A stretch of DNA of 64,000 bases. It comes from Baylisascaris procyonis (taxonomy: Eukaryota; Nematoda; Chromadorea; Rhabditida; Ascarididae). Under the pieces are notes generated by a model. It saw nothing but the letters and a program-made list of their open reading frames with translations. It did not search any database and was not told the origin of the DNA. The position numbers were made by a program, and so were the translations under genes. The stretch spans positions 310,001-374,000 of the forward strand of contig JAZARR010000297.1 of NCBI GenBank assembly GCA_037389465.1, written 5' to 3'. Positions within the stretch are counted from its first letter, which is position 1. Each line of letters begins with the position of its first letter. Below are positions 27,101 to 37,647 of this stretch, piece after piece.

Positions 27101-30100
27101 AACGATTCCACTCCATTATAGGCGTTATCAACATCTTCAAACAAATATATTACATTAAATTATCTAATAAAATATGCTAACATCGATCATTCCGTGGTGC
27201 TTATTTCGAGACTATAGCGAAGAACGATGCTCTAACGCTTCGGATTCGCATAAAAATAAACTTTTTGGCGGAAATGGCTTTCGGAATAAAAAATCTAAAA
27301 TTCGCCAATTTGTAGATATCGTTTCGCTCCTATACGACTCCATCCATCGTATCAATTGTCACATAAATGAAGATATGCCAACATTCAGACAAGTGCTCAG
27401 ACATAACGACATTCCAACAATCCAACATATAAAGACAAGCAAGAAGTATACTACCTTTTGATCGCATAAAAACTAAAATCCAAATATACAAATAAAACTA
27501 AAACTATACAATTACGTTTATAGTCATCATTTATATAAGAGAAAATGACGCATTCTGATGAAGCGTTAGGTAACCATTACCCGTTGGAAGTGAAAATGAA
27601 GAGGAAGCTGAATTTTCTGATTGTCGTTGATCGTCCACCTGAAAGCACAAAACTTTTTTTACTTAAAAAAAAAACAGTTGAAATTGAAGTCAACATTAGA
27701 AGAACAATAGTTAGCATATATGTGCATTGAAAAACTTAATGAAAAATAATGATCAAGTATCTCAGATGGAGGTATGTGCCGTTATGGACATTTCTACCGT
27801 ATTTATTTGAACAGAAGCGCCAGGACGCCTACATGTAGAAATCTGGAACTGCGATATTATTCAATGGACAGGATTAGATCCTCTACGATGCCATTTTGGT
27901 TGTTCGAATGCCGGGATGAATGAAAACCTTTTATACTTACAAAAGGCATAAATTTTCACCAATAACGATTGACATGACAATCAGATTCCGTGCCTTGTTC
28001 GTGGATGGGTAGTTAGATGATTTAGGAGCTCAAAGTGGAGAGGAGGGGAGAGGGGTGTCTATATTTATTTGAATAGAAGCACTAGGACACCTACCTTTAG
28101 AAACCTGGAACTGCGATAATGTTCAATGGACAGGGTTAGATCCTCTATAAGATTAAGATGGATTAAGATGGAAAAAATAGAATAGTCACCACTACTTTCA
28201 ATAAGTTATTATCTGCCTGTTACGTGTGACGATAATCCTTGAGCTGGCTTTATGGTATCCATATAGTACGTCGATGAGCATTTTTATTACATTTCACCTT
28301 ATTGGTTTACTTTAATTAGCATCCACTTTTAAGCAAAGTAGAGAACACTTGATGATCGGCCGACTTGTAACGCAATACGCTCTATAGCGCCAAATTAGTT
28401 AGTTGATACAACGACCATCCATATCACTAATCGGTAAGGATATGCCATAACGTATCACATAATTAACTGTATCTTTCGATTTGTTTAATTTCAACAAAAT
28501 TGTTACATATGAAACCATCGTATTCCCTTGAAAACTTGCTATCCTTTTTGGTTAATGTCGACGAGGTTAGTCATCTTTTTCATCATCAACATTCAGGTGA
28601 ATGCAATATTGTCGTATTGACTCATCCTCTCCGTCTGCTAGGTACTTTCTGCCATTCATATATTCAGCAGGTTTTGACTCTACTTTAAACTGAACGAGAT
28701 TTTCTTCTAAATTAAATCGACCCTCATTTTTGTATACTCGGAAGCCAAATTTATTGGACCTATTTTAATATTGCTTCCAACCGAAAGGAACTCATAGGTG
28801 TTAAAAGAATTGCTTACCTTATTATCGGAATGCATCGCGAAATGTGTTTGCAATTCTTCAGGCGATATAAACGTCCTCATACACAATGGGCAAAGAAATC
28901 CCTCCGAATTGCCATCCTCCTCATTAATCAACGTCTCATGACGATTCTTTAAATATTTATGTGCAATTAATTTAACATTTATTCATCTCTAATTATATTA
29001 AATTTATATTAATATCGGTGATAATGATGAACATATTATTATTGATAGACTGCCATTGATGAGTAACAAAAAAAATTGGGATAAAGTAACATACTACAGC
29101 AGTAATACTAATAAAAGTAGGTAGAATGAAGAGAACCAACGTGAAAAATAAAAAAAAAGGATAAATGTGAATAAAAGTGGGGGGGGGGGAGGGGGAGGGG
29201 ATCAACAAAGAGAAAAGCATACCTGATCAGGCAAAAATTACGAAAAAACATCAAGATAAGTATATATAGGAAAGCATACTTCGTTTACGAGTTCTTACAG
29301 TAATTCATTAATGAGGTAAATAACCACATACCGCAATCCCATAAAAAGAGTAAAATGCTTCACCTCAGGGATCATAATTAAAGCATTCAGTCGGATACAA
29401 TAAACTAAGGCCAAAACCATTCCACTGATACTATTTTTGAGAGATATAATTTAAGAAAAAACAGGGAGGAGGCATTCATCTATACCATCTACCTAACTCG
29501 TATGCCCACATTTGCCTCTTAATGCTAATTATATCGGTTATGCATTGGTATTATATTTCAATAAGCAAACCCAATAGGTTCATTGTGCCCATTCGACGAT
29601 TGTCGAATCAGCAAATATAACAATGCAAATCTCTAAGATATGGTACGATGGCTGCCGATCCTAGTGCAGCTCAAATATGTTTCAACGATAGGTGGATTCG
29701 CTCCCCTCCTCATCCTCCATTTCCGTTTCGGAATTTCCTACAACTGTACGACGTTGGCATAATAAGACGTCAGAGAATTGGATCTTTTTACCTCACTCAC
29801 TTTTTCTTTTCCTTCCTTTACCATCCTCCAGCAATACTCAAACGGAAGGAAAACTGGTGGCGACGATGTGATCAAAGGACAGGAGGTACGGTATCACGAT
29901 ACGGTGTCATCTATCGTAATCTTTAACATATGCAGATGTTTTTCACTATAAACCCATCGCCATCGTATCATATTGTAGTGATGAACCGGAAAAAAACAGC
30001 TGAATAAATTCCAGCATGCTATTCGATTCAACCATCTCCAACTCCACCTCGGCTCTTTTCTTTATATCGTTTTTATATGGCCGTAAACACCTTTCTTAGT

Positions 30101-30221
30101 AACTATTACACTTGAAATAGGCATCGAGATGAAAAAGAAATTTCTGAAAGAAACAACTTACTTCATTTGGATTGACGGCATTCACCGCTTGCGTTACTTG
30201 TTGCCTCAATTTCCGCAGCAT
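5746..30221 (-). CDS. eea-1: EEA1-like early endosome tethering protein (complete, 30 exons, 1,237 aa)
   Basis: The spliced CDS totals 3,714 nt and encodes 1,237 residues; human EEA1 has 1,411. Seen: a start MLRKLRQQ resembling the EEA1 N-terminus, a C2H2 finger at residues 39-59, about 1,100 residues of charged heptad-type coiled coil broken by a conserved [15 protein letters not shown] segment, an [10 protein letters not shown] segment just before the end, and a C-terminal FYVE finger at 1174-1230. In the family, the N-terminal finger binds Rab5-GTP, the FYVE finger binds PI3P, and the dimeric rod tethers early endosomes before SNARE fusion. All 29 splice junctions keep one frame. The start is chosen because it matches EEA1 and lies 1 nt after a spliced-leader-type acceptor. 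The neighbouring NPA gene is divergent and unrelated in function. Family assignment is near certain; a small extra exon in a long intron cannot be excluded. Confidence 0.95.
12755..12837. repeat. ~31-bp tandem repeat, about 2.7 copies, eea-1 intron 22
   Basis: Units of the form CCACCTTTT-N-CTTTATTTCC recur at about 31-32 bp spacing. Just downstream, ATGCCAYGTTTTACC is also repeated twice (12850-12907). On the minus strand the block is open as a Lys/Gly-rich peptide, but it is intronic and diverged. Confidence 0.7.
14154..14217. repeat. Perfect 64-bp nested palindrome in eea-1 intron 20
   Basis: Thirty-base arms (14154-14183 and 14188-14217) are exact reverse complements with a CAAA spacer. 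Each arm is itself a hairpin: TATATAACTACG with CGTAGTTATATA around CAAAA on the left and TTTTG on the right. It abuts an (AT)n tract of about 44 bp. It can form a long cruciform or two side-by-side hairpins. Confidence 0.95.
14219..14262. repeat. (AT)n microsatellite, eea-1 intron 20
   Basis: An alternating A/T tract of about 44 bp, directly next to the 64-bp palindrome. Confidence 0.9.
16492..16532 (+). repeat. G-rich tract with quadruplex potential, eea-1 intron 16
   Basis: Several runs of three or more G, including an 11-G run, on the strand opposite eea-1 (its template strand). The pattern fits G-quadruplex formation. A similar G-run tract occurs at 29178-29202 in intron 1. Confidence 0.7.
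17121..17235. repeat. (AT)n microsatellite, eea-1 intron 15
   Basis: About 115 bp of alternating A/T with a few ACAT interruptions near both ends. Confidence 0.9.
24074..24112. repeat. (AAAT)n microsatellite, eea-1 intron 6
   Basis: About nine copies of a four-base AAAT-type unit, 50 nt below the exon 6 donor. Confidence 0.85.
27799..27886. repeat. Direct repeat copy 1, eea-1 intron 2
   Basis: About 88 bp resembling 28059-28148, sharing CTGGAACTGCGATA and TCAATGGACAGG. The spacing is about 260 bp. It may be an ancient local duplication or two copies of a small dispersed element. Confidence 0.75.
28059..28148. repeat. Direct repeat copy 2, eea-1 intron 2
   Basis: Partner of 27799-27886, differing by scattered substitutions and one or two indels. 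Confidence 0.75.
28818..28946 (-). other. eea-1: C2H2 zinc finger exon of eea-1 (Rab5-binding region)
   Basis: Translation gives [12 protein letters not shown] at residues 35-46 and a finger CX2C-X12-HX3H with C39, C42, H55 and H59. Human EEA1 has the same EGF-hydrophobic-CPxC arrangement near its N-terminus, and the hydrophobic pair before the first cysteine is part of the Rab5 contact there. The exon opens after AAAG at 28947-28950 in phase 0 from E1 and closes at a GTAAGC donor. There is no in-frame ATG in this exon, so the start must lie in the upstream exon at 30162-30221. Confidence 0.9.
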
Positions 30222-30230
30222 TCTAGAAAA
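30222..30230 (-). promoter_or_regulatory. Probable spliced-leader trans-splice acceptor of eea-1
   Basis: On the minus strand TTTTCTAG ends one base before the start codon at 30221. There is no coding exon upstream that fits, so an SL acceptor leaving a 1-nt residual 5' UTR is the simplest reading. Very short distances between acceptor and ATG are common in trans-spliced nematode genes. RNA evidence is lacking here. Confidence 0.6.
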
Positions 30231-33200
30231 TTCATTTCAATAAGCATAACTAAAAATATAGACGACACGCCACTTTTAACGATCGGCACAAAATGTGCAT
30301 TTTACAGTACTATTTTTTGGATTACCTAGTTAGATCATCACTCAAAAAGTCTAACGACTACTACCGTGACGATAACATGAGATGATCTTCGCGTATTTCA
30401 CCCCGACAGAACATACCCACTGGGCTTTCAAATGAACTGTGGGACGGAAGCAAAGCATCTAATATGGAAACGTTGCCGGCTACATACAAAAGGAGACGTA
30501 ACTTTGGCGATACATAGGAGACCTAACTTCCTTGACGTTGTACGTCGATACAGATCGAATGGTTAGACACAGTTATGCTATAACCACGCATAAGGTCGTA
30601 TCAATCCAAATATCTGATAACCATCTACCAGCCGGCTGTTCCAAAAAAATATGGAAAACGCGCCATCGACATGCTTTCCCCTATTCTTTTACTAATGAAT
30701 GATGTGCCAACTAGTTTAAACCATCGGTGTCAAACATATGTTTGTAAAACAAAAGTCATATGCGTAAATCTACTGCTTTATAAACGACTATAATCGATTC
30801 TTGAGAAAAGAAAGCTAGAGGGGGATAAAACTGATTGATTGAAGCAAAACATTTGGAAGATAAACGTCGGCATATATAAAGCATAAGAAAACTATTATAG
30901 CTGTCTTCCTGGTTCACGATTGGAATTATAGGACGAATAGATGGACATACGGATAGATAGAAGTGCACAGATACGGTAATACCGTTGTCAAGTTATCGCA
31001 ATTTGTAGAAAGCTTAAATTACAACGAGTTGGAACTCATAACACTACAACAACTACAAATTAAAAAACGTTTACACTAAATGTCCTAGGCAATCAATGGT
31101 CAATCCAAAAATCCATCCTTTATCCTCTCCCTTTCCCTCTCCATCACCGACCCCCCCCCCCCCAGATTTCCATGAAAAGAGAACTTCATTACGCTCTAGC
31201 AAATTCAAATTTTCGAGAACTTTATAATAAAATCAATGACTACAAGCGAAAACTTTAGTAAAAAAGAAAACAAAAAGAAATACTTCCGAGCAGATGGTTG
31301 TCATCAACCCATCTAGACGTCTTAATAAACCTACAGTGAGCATATGTTTATCGATTCAACCACATTCCTATGCTCGGCTGTCATTTTCCTTTTTTTTCAA
31401 TTTCATGGAAATATGTGGGTGGCTTGTCATAACGGAAGCAGCGAAAGAGAGCATGACTGATACTTAAGTTTTATTTTCGAATTTCTAGTACGGCATTTGC
31501 AGGAAGTTTTCAATGGACCTTCAAAGTGTACAGGAGGGAGACCTCCACGCACGATGCCAAAGATTACTCTCTTTTATACCAGAATCACAGATTCCTCATC
31601 CTTAAGGCTGGGCCACTGATTCGTTTATTTCATGGCCAAATCGTGAGGCTATGTGACGGCTAGGCCATTGATCTCCGCATCAGGCATGCACTGAACAGCG
31701 CTTATAAGCTTGGATTTTGAAATACAACAATACAAGGAAGAATCGAATTCAGAAAACTTAAATGGGACAAAGTGGAAACGTTAGAAGAACTCTTAGAGAG
31801 CCTAAATTAAGATAAAAAAATTATTGAAAAACCCAACGTGGGGGTCGTTCTTGCTCAAGATTGTCCTTTGAGGTATAGCTTTAATTTAAGGTAATTGAAA
31901 GGTTTAAATTTTATATCGAGACGAAATTTGCAACTTGCTAATTGAAAAATTCCTGAAAGGTAACTGAAAGATTCCTGGTGAGAAGACTCTAGGTTAATTT
32001 TTGTCGCAATCCTGCTCCCAACTTGCTCCGGATTCGATTCTAACCACCTACAAACTACGGACGGTGTTCAACACGGAGTCTTTTACCCTTTTCCGCAAAT
32101 CTTCGTTTGCAAAGTTACAGCACACCTGAGCCAATGCCTACAGGTGAGCATGCATCAGTCCTTCGAGACGATGAAAGTGTATACGCTGAATGTCATCAAC
32201 GGTTGTTAAACCCGGTATCAATTGGTGATGTTCACTTTTTCAACTGACTACAATTTTCATCAAAAAATAAAGGTATTATACCTATATTCGCTCATCTGTC
32301 CGAACCACCTAGCCAAACAATCTTCACCTAAACCATCCTCTGCATCGATAGCATATCGATTTCCTGTGTGCATTCACAGGTGTTTAATTTATAGCAGTTA
32401 TACTCTATACTCATTTTTAACGGTGTTTTTATGGGCATTTTAGAGCAATGAGGGTAAATCATTTCACAAATACAATCGGAAACGCTATAACATCTAATAG
32501 AAACATGTAATTTTTTTCGATTATTCACCCTATTCAATTTACAATTGAAAGAAAATTATAAATTATTCAGAAATTGTTTAAACTACCAACAAAATAAATG
32601 TTTCAACTTTCTAAATAGGGAATCAATTTCTTTTTTTTTTTTTTAGAATGCTGCGACATTAAACCTTTTAGATCAATTTTATCAATAGTGGTCATCTTTA
32701 TATTTCTAGTGGTTACATCATATGGCATATACTTCAATATCACCTATTTTTTTTAAGTGATTTCGTTAATTCGACTCGAATTTTTCTCTCTTCCAATAGC
32801 CTCATCCTTTCTAATGTATTTCCGGCTGACCATATAAAATTTCATTCGCAAAAAAAAATGTTTATTTACTCGAAATGAATTTATATTCTCTATGGAAATT
32901 GAATAAATAAAGTTTATTTGTTAAATATTTCATATAACGATTCATTTAAAAAATGAGATCAAACATATCGATCTTAAATAAGATACCCATCCAATAAGGA
33001 AGCGCTCTTATCGATCTTAACTATTGACCTTTCTTACTGATTCGTTTGCGCTCATTTTAATAGATCATTTCTAATGCATTATTTCTGACTGCGCGCTACA
33101 TCGCAAACAATGACAATCTGTAGATCACACCTTAGATCAATTTTTGCATTTGGTCAACCTCACATAACCAACTCTGTTTTATATTTCTATATACCATAAA

Positions 33201-33499
33201 TGATCCACGCGGCAAAAAGGGCCTTTCTTGTTCGGCGCCAAAATCATGTCTTCTCGGTCATCTCTTAGAGACTGATCTATTAGGGATCATACATGCCACT
33301 AATGTGAGATTTACTATACTCTGACCTACCACTAGTATTCGATCTACCACAATCTGATCTGCCATTAATATTACCACATTGTGCTTATGTCTAATCACTC
33401 ATTTATCGAATTCTCTAACTATTTCTGCGTACTCTTCCTTTCTTTAGAACGTTCGGAGTGATCTGGGCGGTAAACCACTGAAATGGCGGTTAGGGGGGC
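30231..33499. other. Intergenic region upstream of eea-1
   Basis: No gene supported. A GC-richer patch at about 31480-31860 has an open tail reading KLKWDKVETLEELLESLN but no recognisable family or splice partner. A C-run lies near 31150. Confidence 0.5.
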
Positions 33500-33534
33500 T
33501 ATATAAAGACGGACTTACAAGCACTTCATTCAGT
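33500..33534 (+). promoter_or_regulatory. Candidate TATA/initiator core promoter
   Basis: TATATAAA at 33500-33507 is followed about 30 nt later by TTCAGTG at 33529-33535, an initiator-like sequence at the correct spacing. The surroundings are GC-richer than the intergenic background. It would drive plus-strand transcription into the hairpin-rich region at 33.6-38.0 kb. It could instead be the promoter of a solo LTR or other retroelement remnant, although no gag or pol sequence follows. Confidence 0.4.
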
Positions 33535-33614
33535 GTTCGAGTGCACTAGTCGGGTGATGGCGGAGTTGTGGAACGTGAAGGCGAGCTGGATCGAGAATCG
33601 TTGGGGTTATGATG

Positions 33615-33774
33615 AAGGCTGAAGCGAGGGCGATCGTTACGTCTACTAAGACGTAAGGTTGAAGTGATGGCGATCGTTACGTCTACTACGACGTAAGGCT
33701 GAAGTGGTGGCAATCCTTACGTCTACTACGACGTAAGGCTGAAGCGATGGCGATTGTTGCGTCTACTGAGACGT
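33615..33774 (+). repeat. Four 40-bp tandem repeats, each with a TTACGTC/GACGTAA hairpin
   Basis: Units are 33615-33654, 33655-33694, 33695-33734 and 33735-33774. Each contains arms TTACGTC and GACGTAA around a 6-nt loop starting TACT. In unit 4 the arms changed to TTGCGTC and GACGTAG, still pairing as RNA by G-U wobble, and the stem grows to 18 pairs (33746-33792) with a 5-nt bulge. A period of 40 is not a multiple of three, so this is not a peptide repeat. The units also contain GTAAGG, which looks like a splice donor. Confidence 0.85.
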
Positions 33775-33887
33775 AGCAATCATCGTGCCATCATTCGTCA
33801 AGCGGATTCTGAGGGTTGTTCCCGCAATTCGAATGCGTCGGCCCTCTGCACTTTGCAGAGCTAAGTTTATTGTTTGATTTTATTTGT

Positions 33888-34314
33888 AATGGTCGTGTTC
33901 CCAAACCCCTTTACGACATCGGGGAGACTCTAAAGAATAGCTAAAGGTTTTAGATGGATCGCTCAGTGGCCAAGATCTGCATTAGCTGATCGTGGGCGGA
34001 CAGGTGATAGGATTTTTCCATGAATGCAGAATGCATTATTTGAGATGGCCTGGATGAATGCAGCTCCACGATGCACACATCAACCTTTTGGTTGTGCATA
34101 AAAAGTGAGTCTCATTCAGACCAGGTCTTTCCATGCAATTCAAAATTTGCTGCTCAGCGGCGGGAGCAGCTCCTGGTATGGATGAGATCACTTTTTACTC
34201 TAGATGGTTGTTCACTGACTTCTATCCGAAGGATAGATATATTTTCGAATAAACACATAGATAAGGTAGCTCACAACTTGGCGGTTTTTTATCCCAATTG
34301 GGAACACGACCATT
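33888..34314. repeat. 17-bp perfect inverted repeat enclosing several hairpins
   Basis: AATGGTCGTGTTCCCAA at 33888-33904 is the exact reverse complement of 34298-34314. Inside lie smaller pairings: TGCATT with AATGCA (34032-34060), ATGCACA with TGTGCAT (34071-34099), the structured element at 34105-34191, and TCTATCC with GGATAGA around a GAA loop (34221-34237). This could be the closing stem of a structured RNA of about 430 nt, or the terminal repeats of a MITE-like element; no clear target-site duplication is visible. Confidence 0.6.
34105..34196 (+). ncRNA. Candidate structured small RNA, copy A (AGCGGCGG loop)
   Basis: An 87-nt element folds as nested stems: GTGA-(G)-TCTCAT with ATGAGA-TCAC (10 pairs, one bulge), ACCAGG (34120-34125) with CCTGGT (34172-34177), and an apical hairpin GCTGCTC / GAGCAGC around the loop AGCGGCGG (34149-34170). 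A T5 run at 34192-34196 follows directly, as at an RNA polymerase III terminator. A diverged copy at 34789-34869 keeps the same fold and loop. I do not recognise the family; it lacks the sequence marks of SL, U, Y/sbRNA, SRP or RNase P RNAs that I know. Confidence 0.4.
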
Positions 34315-34788
34315 CAATTTTTACTTGCGGGAACTAGTTCTTTTTTTTTTTTCAATTTACGGGAACTAGTTAAGTGGGATATTTGTTTCTCACTCAGCTG
34401 ACATTAGCTAATAGGGTCATGAGGAAGGGGTTGCAGTAGAAAACAAGTAGATCATATCATTGAGATGAAAGAGAACAGAAAATGGGGGCGCATCTTTTGA
34501 ATATTTTTGAAGTTGGCTGTCGCGATATTGCATCCTTTTTTCTATAACTATACCACAAATTGAAATGACCATGGGTTTATTGTGCACGATAAATACTGCG
34601 GGCAAAGATGTGGGGAGGAGGGTAACGGGGAAGCGATCAATATCGCTGACGTTTTTTTCACCGAGGGGATATTAGGTCGAGCGCTGCAATTCGTTTTTTG
34701 TTGGGTATGCAATAAATCGAAAGATTTATAGTGATGGGGTGGGAACAAATAGTCGTAGCACCTATTTGCCCTTGATTTTGAGATGAAT

Positions 34789-34869
34789 CTCATCCCCATT
34801 CATGACCAGTTATTTTGGTCATAAATATCAACAATGCTGTTCAGCGGCGGGAACAGCATCTGGTATGAG
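34789..34869 (+). ncRNA. Candidate structured small RNA, copy B (AGCGGCGG loop)
   Basis: This paralogue of the element at 34105 pairs CTCAT (34789-34793) with ATGAG (34865-34869) and ACCAG (34805-34809) with CTGGT (34860-34864). Its apical stem ATGCTGTTC / GAACAGCAT (34834-34859, 9 pairs) surrounds the identical loop AGCGGCGG. In the stem a C-G pair of copy A is a T-A pair here, a compensatory change. A competing hairpin ATGACCA / TGGTCAT (34802-34822) could exclude the ACCAG pairing. No T run follows at once; a T5 run occurs some 30 nt later. Confidence 0.35.
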
Positions 34870-35259
34870 TGGGGGGACAGTTTCACTCATTCCTCTCTTG
34901 TTTTTCTTAGCATTTTCCAATTAGGAAAGACAAAATTTCTGAGTAGAATTCAATAGTTCTTTTTGGTGATATTGGGGACCTTTGCTAGGTGCGGTTGAAT
35001 GAGTGATGATGTGAGAGTTTAATGGAAGGACGAAAAATTTTGCAGCGCTCGATATTTCAATCCCCATATTATTTGTACTCAGTAGGTCACAATCCTAGGA
35101 AGCAATGTCGTGACAGTGAACTGATTCGTACCCTCTCAATGACCATAGCAAAGACTACAGTCTATAGAATCGTAGAATGGGCGGTGTCGGTAGGATGGTG
35201 GGAGAAGTAGTTTTGATAGGGCTATGGAATGGCGACATTTGGAGCCAACTTATTTGCAG

Positions 35260-35410
35260 GGACGAATTGGAGTCGACAAACGCCGACAATGGATTCCGAC
35301 GCTCAGCGGAAGAGGGACCATGAGGCCGATTTCGGAGTCGACGTATTCGTGGGATCGATGAAGACGAGAATGACCGCCGACGTTAACGGTCGACTCAACG
35401 AATGGAACCG
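35260..35410 (+). other. Exon-like CpG-rich segment with splice signals
   Basis: The segment is bounded by TTTGCAG and a consensus GTAAGT donor, with one frame open throughout (containing FVGSMKTRMTADVNGRLNEW) and GTCGAC repeated several times. A matching TTTTGCAG acceptor lies at 36658; joining there adds only about 19 codons before a stop. I recognise no domain. It could be an exon of the transcript starting near 33.53 kb, coding or not. Confidence 0.3.
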
Positions 35411-36658
35411 GTAAGTGGTCGTGATCTTATATATTCACTTTTACCATAGGTCCTCATCTACGATTTGAACCGTTTCTGGGCACTACATGTGGGAATGAGT
35501 TTCTTTCATCAACGACTTGGTTTGCTAGCACAGTATTTGCTTCTTTTTTTTATTCTGTCACTTGTATATTTAACAAAAAAAAATTGTTTGTTCTTTTTAT
35601 ACAAATTTATGCAAATTTTTAGAGAGTGGTATTTTATTATACGGTGTTGTTGATTTTTTTTTGCCTTAAGGCTAGTGATCTACTCGTTGCATCTATGTAG
35701 ACCTCGAAATGAAACTATGAATTATGGCCAATTAGTCTTTGAACTATTTTTAATTACTTTAGTGCATTGTGGAATTTACAGCGTTGAACTTTCATGACGT
35801 ATAAAGAATGCTCAATTTTTGGGAAAATTTAAAAAAAATCGAGCGTACCCTTCCTTATTCCACTAATATTAGAGAAATTCTGTCGAAAAATTTTTTATAT
35901 TTAACAAAAGAATACAGTGAAATAAAAATATTGTAATTTTAATGTTAAAGTCTAGTCAAGAAAAAATTGTTGTTAGAATCAAGGATTGAGCTAGTGGGTA
36001 GTATTATAAATACTCATAGTCGGGCAAACCCGAAATAAAATAATTTTATTTTCTTCTTAGATTTTTAAATTCTGAGAGTCGCGTTTAAAGATTTGGGGTA
36101 TTACATTTAAAATTTTCCATTCAAGAATTCTTCCTCACATGTATTGGATCATTTGTATCATGTGGCGAAGAAATTATTCACCAAATTTTTTATTGCTGAT
36201 TCCCATTTTTGGCTTGCTTCTGGGTTTCTAGCTTCTGGGTTTTAGTGCCAATTGTGTTTTCTACGAAGCACTGAGAAAACTGCTCCGCGGAATTCCTACA
36301 CAAAAGAGTGGGGAAATGCTTCGCGTCGAGGAATGGCCTTTACAATCGTTTTTTTTTTTAGTCTTCTCAGGATATGTTGTTGAAATGTGGCCCGCATTGC
36401 TTCCCATTGCTATCACGAGGTCAGGGTTGGGTATGGATAGGTAAATGATCGGAAAATGTTGTACACTTTTAAAGAATTCACTATGCTCGGATGCATACTC
36501 AGATCCTTAGTGGAATTTTAGATTCCTGAATGGGAGGGAATAACGGTGAAGAGGTAAGTCATCTGTGACGTTCTAGGCATGAGTGTTGATTTTATATGCA
36601 TATACCAACTAGACTATTTCTTGCATTATTAAACAAAGTGCTTAAAGGATTTTTGCAG

Positions 36659-36779
36659 GATTCCGATGGGATTTTCGATGCCTTCCAGCGGAATGAAGAG
36701 GGCAGGCGCCGTTTAACGACTCATGGAGTAGAGGTCCTTAGAAGCCCTCAGAAGGAATCAACATACTGAAGGAGGAAGA
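36659..36779 (+). other. Possible downstream exon of the 33.5-kb transcript
   Basis: It follows a TTTTGCAG acceptor and is GC-richer than its surroundings. It is open in one frame (DSDGIFDAFQRNEEG to a TGA), but that frame does not match the phase delivered by the segment at 35260-35410, so a common coding frame is not supported. No donor or poly(A) signal is clear. Confidence 0.2.
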
Positions 36780-37195
36780 ACTTCAACAACCGTCAACAAA
36801 GAAGAATATTGTGATATATCCGTTTCGATGTTAAATGATTTTTTATTATTCACTAATATGAGGTGGCTGAGCAATCACAATTTAGTGGATTTTGAGGGGC
36901 AGCTCTAAGTCGACTGTAGTGACCCCTTTAGTTAATTGATAGCTCTGAAAAGTACTGGAAAAAGTATATGGCGCATAGTATTTAATTCCTTTTTCTTTGA
37001 GTGAGAAGTTTTCTGTAACCCTTTTGTAATCCATATCCCTCTCTGATCTTCGAGGTGTGATTGACAAAATCCCATTCCACTAGTTGTGAATTGCTGCCAC
37101 CTCATTATTATTATATGACCGAAATTATCTTTTATAATTGTTGTAGAAGTTTTTTTTTTTTTATTTTGCATTATAGGCGCATATGTTTTGACATA

Positions 37196-37240
37196 ACGTT
37201 TATACTTTAAATACTCCGCCGCTATTTAAAGTATAAGCGT
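37196..37240. repeat. 18-bp-stem hairpin with CCGCCGC loop
   Basis: Arms at 37196-37213 and 37223-37240 pair over 18 positions with one G-T, centred on ATACTTTAAATA / TATTTAAAGTAT. The 9-nt loop is CTCCGCCGC (37214-37222). The GC-only loop stands out sharply from its AT-rich arms and surroundings. It shares the loop core with the hairpin at 37992 and is complementary to the loops at 34156 and 34843. Confidence 0.8.
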
Positions 37241-37647
37241 CATTGATCGTATTATTGGTTTTTCGTTTGTAGTGTAATAAGTAAGTATTTCCCTCATAAT
37301 TTTTCTACACCCATCTCCATTGTGAATTTATTTTAACTGAAGGGAATTTTTTTTTTTTGCCAAAATTTATTTCAAATCCCGATTCAAATTTTGGTGTGAG
37401 GCTTTTTATTTATTAGTCGAATGCTCTAGTTAATGCTTATTTCCATTTTTGCAATTATTCCCACCACCCCCGTTATTCCCCTTCCTCTTCCTCCCTCATT
37501 TCTGCAATTTTTTTCCCTCTATGTTCCCGTTATTAAGATCCCGATTACGATCACTATTGCACCGTTAGAATTTCAGTGATACGTTGTAAATGATTGAATT
37601 TTGTTGTCAATTTTTTTGAGGCACTCATATGGTTCACATTAACATGT

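Larger units (their letters stand above)
23576..30221 (-). other. eea-1: eea-1 exons 1-7 (N-terminal part)
   Basis: Coding exons, high to low coordinate: E1 30162-30221 (20 codons, donor GTAAGT), E2 28818-28946 (C2H2 finger), E3 27581-27638 (ends phase 1), E4 26974-27134 (starts by completing a GAT codon), E5 25423-25471 (49 nt micro-exon, ends phase 1), E6 24166-24418 (ends phase 2), E7 23576-23716 (ends phase 2, donor GTTCGT). E3 is needed because E2 ends in phase 0 while E4 needs one incoming base; E5 is needed for the same reason between E4 and E6. E4 carries [15 protein letters not shown] and E6/E7 join at QRPSEDD, both close to the matching human EEA1 segments. Introns 1, 2, 4 and 5 are each over 1 kb and hold only AT-rich sequence and the repeats listed separately. 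Confidence 0.88.

Noticed and set aside
33615..33774. CRISPR-like reading of the 40-bp repeats
   Set aside because: Units are contiguous with no unique spacers and the genome is eukaryotic.
33480..33960. Solo LTR of a retrotransposon
   Set aside because: A TATA box is present, but no TG...CA ends, target duplication or gag/pol remnants could be identified; kept only as an alternative.
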